Positions 1-10,656 of a DNA stretch of 64,000 nucleotides are shown here, one piece after another. The notes beneath the pieces were generated by a model. It was not told the origin of the DNA. It saw nothing but the letters and a program-made list of their open reading frames with translations, and searched no databases. The position numbers and the translations under genes are program-made. The stretch lies in contig FWWN02000671.1 of NCBI GenBank assembly GCA_900175165.2, positions 1,198 through 65,197 of the forward strand. The letters are read 5' to 3'. Origin of the DNA: Rhizomucor pusillus (taxonomy: Eukaryota; Mucoromycota; Mucoromycetes; Mucorales; Lichtheimiaceae). Position 1 is the first letter of the stretch. The number at the start of each line of letters is the position of its first letter.

Positions 1-2
1 CT

Positions 3-463
3 GTCTTAATCATTGGAAACTGGTCAGCACGGAGCTCGACTATGAACAAGTACCATGAACCTGCCCGGGGCATTGGTCTATCAAGGATGTTACGCAACAA
101 ACGGTTCCAAGTTTATTTAATCGATGAATTCAAAACATCGAGTCTCTGTCCTGATTGCGCGCAACGCTTGGAGACATTCAAAATGGTGAAGAATCCTAGG
201 CCTTATAGACGAGCAAAAATGCCACAAGTGATATGTCATGGTTCGCTTCGGTCTGTATTCTCTCGATACCTACGGTATAAATATTGTTACTTATGGGAGA
301 AGTCGATAGATGTATGAACGACCGCTGTCAAGATGGCAAGAAAATCATTAGGAGGTTATGGAACAGGGATCTCGCTGCGGTCCTGAACTTCAGGATTATA
401 TTCAATAGTCTATGCCAGACTGAAGTCATACCATCGAGATTTAGAAGGAAAGCTACTAGATAG
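3..463 (+). CDS. Fanzor (eukaryotic TnpB-like RNA-guided nuclease), C-terminal part
   Basis: The gene runs in from the left edge, so only its 3' end is visible: exon <3..250, intron 251..309 (GT..AG) and exon 310..463. Joining the exons rebuilds a zinc ribbon: a CPDC pair, then HGSLR joined across the intron to CMNDRC. Upstream lies LIDEFKTS, which matches the RuvC-II region with its acidic residue. Downstream, LWNRDLAAVLNF matches RuvC-III with the catalytic Asp. This order (RuvC-II, zinc ribbon, RuvC-III, short tail) is that of TnpB/Fanzor proteins, which act as RNA-guided DNA nucleases in characterised members. The reading frame is intact through the stop. RuvC-I and the N-terminal half lie outside the window, so it is not known whether the gene is complete. 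No transposon end or guide-RNA element is evident downstream before DAD1. Confidence 0.8.
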
Positions 464-551
464 ATGATTTTCCTGAGTGGTTATCGCCGCTCTGCTATAT
501 TTGTGCAAGTCCGCTTGTTTAAACATATAAATATCCAATCATATCTAATAC

Positions 552-577
552 CTAATATCCAATATCCAATATCCAAT
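552..577. repeat. short AATATCC tandem repeat
   Basis: Three to four copies of a 7-base AATATCC unit lie directly upstream of, and touch, the DAD1 start codon. This is a small microsatellite in the presumed 5' UTR. Confidence 0.6.
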
Positions 578-806
578 GGACACTCGAAGAACACCATTTG
601 ACATTGAACACGGCAAGCTTTTGGAAAAGGCTTCGCAGAATCTGGAACAACTCGTGTCCAATCTGAACCAGCTCAACCGTAATCTTGAAACGATCAACAC
701 GATTGGAACCGATTTCAACAAGATCTCTGCTCTCTGGAGCGACTTCCACAAGGCTATTATCATGCCCAAAGGCGAATCCGACAGCGTGGATGAGGAAAGG
801 CCCTGA
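576..806 (+). CDS. DAD1: DASH/DAM1 complex subunit DAD1
   Basis: Single-exon gene for a 76-residue protein. DAD1 is a subunit of the fungal DASH (Dam1) complex that couples kinetochores to spindle microtubules. The protein resembles the family over its whole length: an N-terminal FDIEHGKLLEKASQNLE helix, LNQLNRNLETIN, then the conserved IGTDFNKISALWSDFH region. It is mainly helical with heptad-like leucines, as expected for the helical-bundle complex. Length fits DAD1 (about 75-95 residues). The ATG at 576 is the only in-frame start before the conserved block. The short acidic tail is not conserved. Confidence 0.85.
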   Translation: MDTRRTPFDIEHGKLLEKASQNLEQLVSNLNQLNRNLETINTIGTDFNKISALWSDFHKAIIMPKGESDSVDEERP

Positions 807-1102
807 AGAATGTCAATGGAAAGGCGGATGTAATGAATAGGCCAGCGCTCACTTGATGGACCAAGGAATAAGCAGATATTTGGGCGCATGCACACGAGAC
901 AACTGGATCCTCTTTCAACATGCACCGTAGCACATGTATACAGCATATCCTGGCAGACATAGCAATATTCCCCGTGCATAATTAATATTATGTGATAAAA
1001 CGTTTCGTAAATATCCTATGTATTTAACAAGCAAGAAGGAAATTCACAACACTTCAAAGGGCTACAATGATGCGGATGTCGTAAATACATCTTGTCGCCC
1101 AT

Positions 1103-3381
1103 CTAGAGTTTGGATGGATTGGGAAGCAGATCGGCAGGAATCTTCACATCGACACCGCTGATAAGTACTTGTGCAAACGACTTGCCCTGCTTATCAATGA
1201 TCATAGAACTCAAACCGCCTCCGCCTAACGCGTTGGATCGTTTGTCAATATACGGGGTAACAACTGTGTAACGGTGACATCTTACCCAACGAATGTGTGA
1301 GTACAAAGTTTATGGCGTTCAATCCTGGAAGGTCGTAGCCCTTTACGTTTCCACGACAAAGGTGCTTCATGTAATTTTTGACAACATCTTCCGTTACGGA
1401 TCGCTTGATATACGGTAGATATTTTGGATCCCTGGCAATAATACCTGTTCTTTAATAAGCAAACTACAGCGGTTATAGACCTTTTCTTTTTTCATTTGAC
1501 TTGCCAATATTGGAGACATCGCCCTTGTCTCCACTTCTTCCGTACGCCAGATTTATAAGCTTTGTTTTGACAAACTTCTTGGTGGACGGTGCTGGTTGAG
1601 CAACAGGGATCGAGGGTAGGGGTGGAGGTATCTTGTAGGTGTCCTTGTCGTCCCAGGCATCCCACTGCACCTGCAGCTGCTGCTCGTTTGAGCCGACGAC
1701 CACTTTAGCTGACGCCTTTGATTTTGGAAGCAAGCAGGGAAAATGTACATAGTGAGGCAAGGGGATAGCCACGGTACCTAAGCCGGAACCCGGAGCCATA
1801 CATGTAACCGGCTGCATGGAATTATGTAATCACAGATTAATCCAACGTGAACATGAAATTCAACAAACTGCTAGGTAAATACTTGCAGCCAAAATTTCTG
1901 TAGAGAGAATCTGCAGAGCCGCCCGATCTTTGTGCCTACCAGAGACTCGGAGAACTATTTCGCGACTCTCGTAATCCGTAGCATTGTGTCTGCAAAGACA
2001 TGTTGGTGAATCTCAATCGATTTAACTATTTTTTTTACCCAACACTTACCCGTACAATGTCTTTTCGCTTCCCAGAGGCTCGATGTTAAATTCTGTGAAA
2101 TCAGCCATACCACGGTCTTTCAACATACGTTGTGTCCTTTCAATGATAGCTTGACCGACAGCTTCTGCCTGAATATAAAAAATAATGCATGTGAGTACAT
2201 AGCAGGGTCTAATCCATTCACCCTTCGCAGCAGAACCTTTTGCGTTGCTTCCGAGCCACCAATGATAAGTTGGCCGTGGAGAACCCAGCCGTCGATGAAG
2301 ATGCCGCAGCACTTGAGAAACGGTGTAGGTTTCCGACCACGAGCTCCCTGGACGAGAACGCGATCTTTGCCGATCTGTGTCAGTTTCACCTGCCGCATAT
2401 CCAGAATAACGTCCGGCAAGATGTACAGTGCAGGATCCAAGGTCTCGTAGAGGATTTGCTCGGCCACGGTTCCCACAGAAACGAGACCACCGGTGTCCTT
2501 TGGCTTTGTCACAATAAACTGTCCATTCTCCTCAAATTCGACGATCGGATATCCCATGTTGGAATAGCCACCGTTCGGCGAAAATGCTGCAAGTCTCCAG
2601 TCTGTAAAGTTGCCGCCGGTTGCGTGGCAACCGCACTCGATAACGTGACCTGCGAGGGACGCCGAAGCTAGCAAGTCGTGGTAATTTTCTGTTGATTGCG
2701 TCCATCCAAACTCGTGTATCAATGGTCCGACGACGATGGCAGAGTCCACAACGCGGCCTGTGACAACGATGTGCGCACCTGCATCCAGGGCTGCTGCGAT
2801 GCCTTTTGCACCGAGATACGCGTTTATAGAGACGATTGGTTCGTTGTTTACCGGGAAGCGATCGGCATCTAGGCACAAGTTGGTCACAGATAACGGCGAG
2901 AATGAAACAATGTCGTTTTTGAAGGAGTCGAGTGTGGTCGTGGGCTTGCCGTCCATCATGTCATCTCCAACGACAGCGGCGACCTTAACATTCTTGATAT
3001 TGAAATCCTTTAAAAGTTTCTCTATTGCTTCTTTGCAACCGATGGGATCCAATGCGCCGGCGTTTGTTACCACTTTGGTGCCGTTGCGCACGAGATCAGG
3101 AAGCAGTCTTTTCATAACCAGCTTTACAAACTGCTCGATATACTTGGCGCTGTCTGGTTTGACAGATTTTTTCATTGCTAAAGTACCCATGGTGATTTCT
3201 GGCCGAGACTTGAGTGAGCATCATACCATTGCCCCAAAAAATGCAACCAACCTGCCAAGTAGTCCGCAACAAGATAGTCTAGATTGGAGCCTTCCAAGTG
3301 TACAAGCTGCGCCGCAGCTTCGGGCGAATCGCCCAGGAACGCAGAGTAGCATCCGATACGTACAGGCTTCTTTGACAGCAT
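1103..3381 (-). CDS. AtuA-family (DUF1446) protein
   Basis: Seven exons on the minus strand: 3381..3252, 3198..2222, 2168..2050, 1989..1887, 1811..1505, 1444..1286, 1224..1103, coding about 638 residues in one frame. The N-terminal two thirds match the acyclic terpene utilisation (AtuA/DUF1446) domain: VRIGCYSAFLGDS, LDYLVADYLAE, VVTNAGALDP, VVGDDM, then HVIECGCHATGGNFTDW. The C-terminal part matches the AtuA-like ferredoxin-fold domain with RSGDKGDVSNIG and LGGGGL. In Pseudomonas AtuA takes part in terpene/leucine-type catabolism; the role of fungal members is not established. Two introns (1886..1812 and 1504..1445) need GC donors (GCAAGT) to keep the frame. Start is the ATG at 3381, next to the conserved KPVRIG; another in-frame ATG lies at 3429. 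Confidence 0.85.
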
Positions 3382-3704
3382 GGAAGGAGAGAACAACGAG
3401 AAGAAAAGGCCTATGGGTTTGGAAAACAATGTATATATCGTCGTGGGAGCGTGTATGAGATAACGTGGGGAGAAAAAATGGCTCGAACTTGAAAATATTC
3501 ATATGCATATCCATACATCCAAACTTTTTGCAACCCCAACTGCAGGTCTGCTCCTGTGCATGCTGAAACAGCAGCGCTATGCATTGCATCCCTGAAACGA
3601 TCGTTTATTTCAATTTCGTTATTTGCATTGGCTGGTTTCAGTCAGTGTTTCACAACCATTTTTCTTTTGCTTGCTTTGAGTTGGAGCCGCGTCTGCTTTG
3701 ACAT
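3382..3704. promoter_or_regulatory. divergent promoter region between AtuA and LAMTOR3
   Basis: About 320 bp separates the two divergently read start codons and must hold both promoters and 5' leaders. I see no convincing TATA box or other recognised element. Confidence 0.4.
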
Positions 3705-4291
3705 ATGACTATTGAAGAAAGTTTCCAGACCCTCTGTCAGTCTGTTTTTCCAGACGGCCTCAAAGCTGCGCTTGTGACAGACAAAGATGGCGTTGCAATC
3801 TTGAAATGTATGCTCATTTACGTAAAGGGACTTCTGCTTTGATCATGAGTTAAACTTTGCACCTTACGCCCATAGGCATATCACCCGACGCTCCTGCCAA
3901 CATCGCCGCGCACGCCGTTCCAGCAACTTTTGCTGTGGTAAACAACCAGGTATTTTTCCGTGATTTGCAGGTGGAAAGAAAAAGCAGCACATTCGAACGT
4001 GCAAGGTTCTTTTTCTAGGCCTCAAAGCTGGGACTGGGACAGAATACGAGCATTGTGACAATGTACGACTTGTACCAAGTTGTGCAACTCGACCACAACC
4101 CAATGATCATCACATTGGTGGGAGACGCCGCTTCAAATACAGGTACTTACGCGCGAAATCAGTAATAAATATCGTACGAAGAACTGTCTACCAACAGGGT
4201 TGCAGGACGTCTTAAGGTTCTTGGTCGGGATATTATGCAGATGACTCAGCCGTTGATTGACACGCTGCTGCGACGAGAACGGCAACCTTGA
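3705..4291 (+). CDS. LAMTOR3: Ragulator complex protein LAMTOR3 (MP1) homologue
   Basis: Four exons (3705..3807, 3876..3949, 4019..4142, 4206..4291) encode 128 residues, close to the 124 of animal LAMTOR3. LAMTOR3 is a roadblock-fold subunit of the Ragulator scaffold that anchors Rag GTPases and MAPK/TORC1 signalling on lysosomes or vacuoles. Family marks are LVTDKDGVAILK near the N-terminus, a PATFAVVNNQ segment, ASKLGLGQNTSIV and the strand YDLYQVVQLDHNPMIITLVG, followed by a C-terminal helix. For the last junction I used the acceptor at 4205, because it gives a full-length helix; the earlier AG at 4198 gives a truncated tail. It is divergent from the AtuA gene. Yeast Ego complex subunits are only distant roadblock relatives. 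Confidence 0.8.
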
Positions 4292-5418
4292 ACAAGCGAC
4301 AACAGACCGCCGCCCAGAGAAAAAAGCAAGAGCACCGGATCCAGGACCCTTTTTTTCGGTGACCCCGTCAAACAAGGAAAAAGGAAGCTGTGGGGATCGA
4401 CATGATATATCTTGATATTCAGTGACTTCCACTATTATTCTTTTGGCAATGTAAATGTATACTACTACTTGATCATTGGTATCCCTCCATGTACACATTT
4501 CTGTCAGTTGATGATGACGACAACGAGCGATCAAAAGGAGTAATTTTTATGCAAACAGTGATGTTTCTGCAACAGAGATTATTGGCTAGGCGGATGTGGA
4601 GGGCTGTGTTGATTGAAGCTCAGGCACTTTTAGATTTTGATTGGTGTCAAGAAGGAAAGAGAGAAGCATCGGAGAAGCCCCCTTCAAGTGATGAATTTTG
4701 TATCACCAAGGAAACCAAGCAAAGAAAGTGGGTGCGAGGGACGGGGCCAAAGCGGCGTCGGCGGCGGTACCCGGACATGAAGTTTCTGAGCTTGACAGAA
4801 GCAGCAACACTAAAATTGTCCTGATGTAGTAACGATAACACGCTTCCGAAAAATAAAGACTATGCCTCTTAATTTCGACCCATTTGAGTTTGCAGGCTAT
4901 ATCTGCCTGCCAATCTAAGGAAAGCTTCGCACAGGGCACAAAGCCTAGTGCTTGCGCCCTCGACACAGTCTGAACCTTTCACATGCAACAGTGGAACAAA
5001 TTGCCTTTTTGTGCATGACAAAGCATTTCCTTCTTGTCGTTCGAGCGGAGCACGGGCGGAAAACTCTCTTAGTTATACAAAGGCACTGACCACCCATCCT
5101 AACAGCAACCCACTACGATCACGATCGAGCGTTACAGCGGCAACAGTAATCAGCGGACAGCAGCCGCTTGCGATGGTATAATCTAGGTATGGGTAACGTG
5201 CGCTTATAGTTGCCCGCAAAAAAACTGGCTTGTAACTTAGTCAGGGGACTCTGAGCGAGAGAGAGAGAATGTGTGAAATCTGCGCCAAAAGTTGATTCAC
5301 CGATTTGCATATGTTGTGAACGGAAGAGGAAATACGAGCGGGGGGGGGGAGCATTCATGAACGACGAGCGAAATCATCTAGCCCAATCGTGGGACGTAGA
5401 CTATAATTGGAAATTCAG
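4292..5418. other. intergenic, no gene recognised
   Basis: An open frame at 4489..4824 (+) shows no family resemblance and has a composition like spacer. A run of ten G lies at 5340..5349. Confidence 0.5.
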
Positions 5419-5426
5419 TATATAAG
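5419..5426 (+). promoter_or_regulatory. TATA box of the lectin-like gene
   Basis: TATATAAG, about 80 bp upstream of the ATG at 5505. Confidence 0.45.
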
Positions 5427-5457
5427 CATAAGTTCGCTCGCTCTTTGCAGATTACTA

Positions 5458-5478
5458 CTCTCTCTCTCTCTCTCTCTC
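5458..5478 (+). repeat. CT dinucleotide tract
   Basis: About ten CT units in the presumed 5' UTR, 27 bp before the start codon of the lectin-like gene. CT-rich leaders are common in strongly expressed fungal genes; that link here is inference. Confidence 0.7.
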
Positions 5479-5504
5479 CCCCTCCCTTTTCCCTTGTCCC
5501 CAAC

Positions 5505-6290
5505 ATGGACAACTCTGCTGTTCACAACAACAACAACAACAACAATGAATGGATGTATATCAAATCGGCAATGACCGGCCATGTTATTGCAGCTGATGTG
5601 GAAGCTACCGCAAGTCCTGAAGGTGCCTTGCGATCGCAAGTGTATGTTTCTGCTCCAAAACACACAGACCATGAACTTTGGCGGTGGGATGGCCAGTTTC
5701 TGCGCAACAAAGCAACCAATCTCGTACTTGATATCCGAAAAGGTAAGAAGCTTTCACCTCTTTCTCTCCCCAGACCTTGTTAATAACAATCAATCTGTCA
5801 ATTAGGCAAACTTCGATTAATGCAAGAAACGGAAATCTGCTTATATGACGCGAAACCAATCGAAGACGCGCACAACCAGCTCTGGGGTGTACGCAACGAA
5901 GTTGATTCCTTTGGACGGTCTCTGCCTGGTTTTGTTATTTACTCAAAAAGCAATGATGACTGGGTACTCGATATCCAAGATCAAGAAGGATCCCGGAAGA
6001 AGCTGATTCTGTTTCCCTTTAAATCCATCGACAACGAGTACCAACTTTGGTCATTTATTCCCGCATCAGAAAAGGATTCGCCTGCCTTCGCTGCTGCTGG
6101 CACAAATAATACCACCACTAGTACTGCTATGCTGCCTGATTCCCCTGCTACAACTATATCTTCGTCAGTGTCCCTGTCGCCCGTCGTGGTTCCGGAAAAT
6201 TCTACAGACTATTTCTCGCCAAAGGGTCTTTCTCCAGCCAAGCGAGGATCACAGACTTCTACTACAGCGCCGTCTCTGGACTCCCGGTGA
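5505..6290 (+). CDS. ricin-B-type beta-trefoil lectin-domain protein
   Basis: Two exons (5505..5742, 5806..6290) encode about 240 residues. After an Asn run (residues 8-14), the first 150 residues read as a beta-trefoil: WMYIKSAMTGHVI, HELWRWDGQFL, NLVLDIRKG, HNQLWGV, WVLDIQDQEG and YQLWSFIP, the repeated hydrophobic/QxW-like pattern of ricin-B folds. This is only the carbohydrate-binding fold; there is no toxin catalytic domain. The last 75 residues are Ser/Thr/Pro-rich and probably disordered. No signal peptide is visible, so it is probably intracellular. Proteins of this shape are frequent in Mucoromycota and their ligands are mostly unknown. A CT tract and TATA box precede it. Confidence 0.7.
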
Positions 6291-7783
6291 AACGGTACTG
6301 GTCGGATGTCACCAAGAAGAAAAACGACCTTCTCCTCTCCTCCTTGCTCTTGAACTAACCGATTTTAACAAAAAATTCCCTTGCTCTCGTATCTACTCGT
6401 TATCTCTCTTCTCTTTCCTTTGTCGCCATGTAAAACCCGACTTGCCTTTCCTTTGTAAACAGCAAATCCCAAAAAATTTGAGCGTTTCTGCGCCGAACTT
6501 GTAAAATAAAATAAGAAACCAGACACTCGTTCGAGGAGTGCATTGTACAAAGAATAAGCAACACATCTGCATGTGCTGACGACGCACGGAACCCCAGTTT
6601 TGCGGTGTCACAAAGGAACGCAATCCCGGACTCATCAGCTTTCCTTTTCGATCCATTTTCCCGTGCTGCTGCTGCTGCTGCTCACCACTTGCCAGTCACG
6701 TTTCAAGTCCCGCACCAATTTAACCGTCTACGTCTGCCGCACCAAAAGTTCCTTGTGTTTGACGGTAAGTTAGATCACTCCCAGCAGCTCATGCGTTCTT
6801 GTACTAATCAGCTTGTCTTCATTTGCGAATCTAATGAACAGAAAGGAGAGATCTTTGGCAATCCCCTTGAGAAGGACGGAATGAGCTTTCGCTCACATAA
6901 GCATCGCTTGCGATGCAGAGACTTTTGCTCTACGGAGCGTCTTGGCACATTTGCCTCTACCTATTTTTTTAAACTGAAAAAACGAAAATGAATCTAGGAT
7001 GTACAAGATTGTACTCCATTTGACAGGTCGGGTCAGGCTACTGCTGATAGAGGAGAGCCGCGGGTGATGATGGGAGATTACGCGGCGGGTGTGTAACAGC
7101 GGACCCATTGAGGAATGCTGAATGTTGTTAAAGACACGAAAATTCGGAAAGCCCAGACTCACCGTTGTTAATAAACTCTTTATCAATTTGATCAATCTAT
7201 CAATTTTAGCACAGACGATCGTGACAACGGTGGCTGCAGGCTACTTGTTAAAAGCGCCCTTCTCACACCGCTGCTTACATCAGATATTTTAATAGGCAAG
7301 TAAATTAGAAGCTAACGTATGAAACCAGTTTTATGCAATAAAATGTAAAGAGCTGACGCAAAGGAGCAGCTGCCCGTCGTGGATTTAATGCAAAGCTGGA
7401 CGTTTTCGGTACAGGAGGAAGAGGAGCTAAAGACCATTTTAGTTTTACGCCGATAATACCCTGGGGTATTCTGAAAAGGGGGTGGAGGAGATTCTGCCTT
7501 TGCTCACTCTGCGTCGTTGCTTCTGGGTACACTATTTCCGTGCGTCGTCTTCTCCCTAATCCATAAGGTTTAATAATGAAAGCGCAGCGTATACGCAGGA
7601 CGTCTTTCGAATCAGTGTAGTTTGTCTAAAAATGAATAGCTGCTAGGTCAACAGATGTAGCAAACATTATTGGTAGATCTTTGTCCATCGTGCTGCCGCG
7701 TGCGCATACAGAAGAGACAAAAGAGAAAGAGAGGGGAACGCAAAAGAAAGGGGGGAGGATCGATGATGGCGTTGAAGGCTACA

Positions 7784-7814
<31 letters not shown>

Positions 7815-7961
7815 CATTGTTATATGTACCTTTGCAGTTGTCCGTTCATATTCCAACTGATTCTCTTTTCCTTCTTTCTTTTCTCCTTTTGCAAAAAGCG
7901 CCTATATCCTAAACAGTTGACATTTCTTTTCGATATACTATACATATAGACTGTAGCGTAA
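6291..7961. other. intergenic, no gene recognised
   Basis: About 1.7 kb. A (TGC)n stretch near 6664..6682 creates an apparent Ala run in an open frame at 6605..6991, which I do not accept as a gene. An ACAT microsatellite lies further on. Confidence 0.45.
7781..7812. repeat. (ACAT)8 microsatellite
   Basis: Eight perfect ACAT units, about 150 bp upstream of the phosphate-transporter start codon. Confidence 0.95.
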
Positions 7962-10440
7962 ATGAAGTTCTCGCAAGCCCTGCATTTCAATGCCGTGCCG
8001 AACTGGTTGGAAGGATATGTAGCGTATGTATCCCTTTCTTAATGTACATTATACATATTCGCAAAGGAATGAACCCATATTGACTGACGTATTTGGGGCA
8101 AACCTTGAAACAGATACGATGGTCTCAAAAAATTAATATTTCAGCTTGAACGAGATCGGGTCAACGCAGTCAACAATACACGGAACGACAGTGAACTTGC
8201 GCCAAGTACAATTCAGGATATCAGGACAACATTTACACAGGCTGTTCACCAGGAACTCGAAAAAGTTTTGACGTTTTATTACCAGAAAGAAGACGAACTA
8301 AAGCGTTTGCTGCAAGATATGGAAGAGACCCTTGATTCGTGTCCCCAAGATCCATATCCAGATATGTCACCCGTCTTGCCTTCAGCAAATACATCTACTC
8401 ACGATCTATCCGAAATCGACGAAAAGAAGCTCACAGCACCCAAAGCGATGGGGAACGTTAGTCGGCTTTCGGTGGAGTCTAGGGTATCATTCCACTCACA
8501 TCGCGACCACCAGACGGATATGTACCTAGAACACCTGGTGGATCTACGCCAGCAGATCATTTCGCTTTACATTTCCTTCTGTGAGCTTCAGTCCTATGTA
8601 GAACTTAACCGAACAGCATTCAACAAGATTCTAAAGAAATACGACAAAGTGCTCGAAGATAACATACGGCAGGAATTTATCAACGACCATGTAAAGACAT
8701 GCCATCCCTTTACCACTCAAGCCATGCATCTTCTGCAAAGCAGAATTAACAGACTGGAAAAGATATACGCTGATATGTTTGCAAGAGGTCAAGTTCACTT
8801 GGCCATTCAGCAAATGCGGGTACATTTGCGCGACCAACTTACGTATGAAAGAAACACGGTGTGGAAAGATATGGTCAATCAAGAACTGAGAATGCGAGAC
8901 GCTCATATCAAGGAGGCTGCTCCTGTCAAGTGTTACCGTATACCATTCTCAAGGCACACAGTCCCTGCATCCCAAGTTCACTCGCTCGGCGCATTGCTAG
9001 CCTCGCTAACCGTTTTTATCATCCTTTTGAATGTCAACATCTTCGGAGCAACACATGAAAACCACTGCTTTGCACTGCTCGTGTTTGCATCCATGTTGTG
9101 GGCCACGGAGGCCATCCCTCTGTACGCAACATCGCTTCTTATACCGTTCCTCGTGGTGCCGCTCGGCATACTGCAGACAGAAGATGGCCGTCCATTGTCG
9201 GCTGCAAGCGCCTCCAAAGCAGTAGTTTCGTCGATGTTCAACAGTACAATCATGATGCTGCTCGGAGGATTTGCCATAGCGGGTGCTCTTTCAAAGTACG
9301 GCATAGCCAAGGCTTTTGCCTCGCGCGTGCTTGCGCACGCTGGTACACGTCCGCGATGGGTTCTGCTCGCGGTCATGTTTGTCTCTGCTTTTCTCAGCAT
9401 GTGGATATCGAATGTAGCAACCCCTGTGTTGTGCTTTTCGCTCATTGATCCCATTTTGCGCACTCTTGATGATAACTCGCCGGTTGCGCCCTGCCTACTC
9501 CTCGGTATTGCACTCGCTAGCTGCATAGGCGGCTTGACATCACCCATCTCTTCACCGCAAAATATCATCACGCTGCAGTACATGAACCCTAGTCCTGGCT
9601 GGGGTGTATGGTTCGCCGTCGCTTTACCGATTGCTATCTTGAGCCTCCTCGCTGCCTGGTCGCTTCTGCTGTTCGTGTATCGTCCAGGGCGTGCTTGCGT
9701 TCACCTCAACACTATCAAGCCTACCAGAGGAAATGTATCTTCTTGTCAAGTATTTGTCCTGTTGATTACAATTATCACCATTGTGCTCTGGTGCCTCGAG
9801 TCGACAATCGAGGATTATATTGGCAGCACAGGTATTATCGCTGCCATTCCACTGTTCATGTTTTTCGGAACAAGAATCCTCGGTAAAGAAGATTTGCATG
9901 CGTTTCTCTGGAGCGTCGTAGTACGTAGTATTCTGTCAATATCTTTTAAGTTATCTTGATACTAATGGAATATCTGAAATACTTTAGGTTTTAGCGCAGG
10001 GCGGGATGGCTCTCGGCTACGCTGTCACCTCATCAGGCTTGCTGCAAGACATTGCAGTGCATATCAAAACTGGCATCGAGGGCTTGCATGCATTTAGCAT
10101 TCTGTGCATATTCTCGATATTGCTCCTGGTCTTTTCAACATTTGTCTCCCACACCGTCGCTGCCCTCATCCTCATCCCTATCGTGCAGCAGGTCGGTCAG
10201 CACTTGCCGCAACCGCATCCAAACTTGCTCGTCATGGGCGCAGGGCTGGCATGCTCAGCAGGCATGGGACTGACTGTCTCTGGTTTTCCTAACATGTCTG
10301 CTGCAATGCTTGAAGACCATCGAGGAAAACAATATCTCACCACCAAAGATTTCATTGTAACCGGAATCCCAACGAGCATTATCTGCACCGTTCTTATTTT
10401 TACCCTCGGATACGGGATCATGACCTTGATGGGATTTTAA
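7962..10440 (+). CDS. SPX-domain low-affinity phosphate transporter (PHO87/PHO90/PHO91 type, SLC13 family)
   Basis: Three exons (7962..8023, 8114..9920, 9988..10440) encode 773 residues. The N-terminus is an SPX domain: MKFSQALHFNAVPNW, then YDGLKKLIFQLE and, after a long acidic spacer, AFNKILKKYDKV. SPX domains sense inositol pyrophosphates and control phosphate transport. From about residue 350 it becomes a polytopic membrane protein of the divalent-anion:Na+ symporter family: LLVFASMLWATEAIP, SNVATPVL, the SPISSPQN hairpin, FSTFVSHTVAALI and SGFPNMSAAM. The SPX plus SLC13 architecture is that of yeast Pho87, Pho90 (plasma membrane) and Pho91 (vacuole); which one cannot be decided here. Length is slightly below the yeast proteins (about 880-920). 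Confidence 0.88.
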
Positions 10441-10656
10441 AAAAGTAATATCTTTATATTTTTGTAAAAATAGTCCTTCTTTTTGCATACGTTACATTAA
10501 ACTATAAATGATGGTTTAATTCTTGTCTTCGCAGAAGAGAAGATTACCGCAGAGCAGACTGCCAATTTTCGGTCGCCGACGGGTGTAAAGCCGGCAGCAA
10601 GACGCGCGTACATCCCATTTCTCTCGTTAACAACTCAGGACACAAGTTCAATTAAT

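Noticed and set aside
3950..4018. Recursive splice site within the LAMTOR3 intron (CAG|GT at 3968..3972)
   Set aside because: The first part would be only 21 nt, too short for an intron; a single 69-nt intron explains the frame.
4489..4824. Open frame of 111 residues on the plus strand
   Set aside because: No family resemblance, no splice or promoter context, and composition like the surrounding spacer.
5505..6290. Ricin-type toxin
   Set aside because: Only the carbohydrate-binding beta-trefoil fold is present. There is no catalytic chain and no signal peptide.
6605..6991. Open frame with an Ala run
   Set aside because: The openness depends on a TGC microsatellite, and the rest has no recognisable domain.
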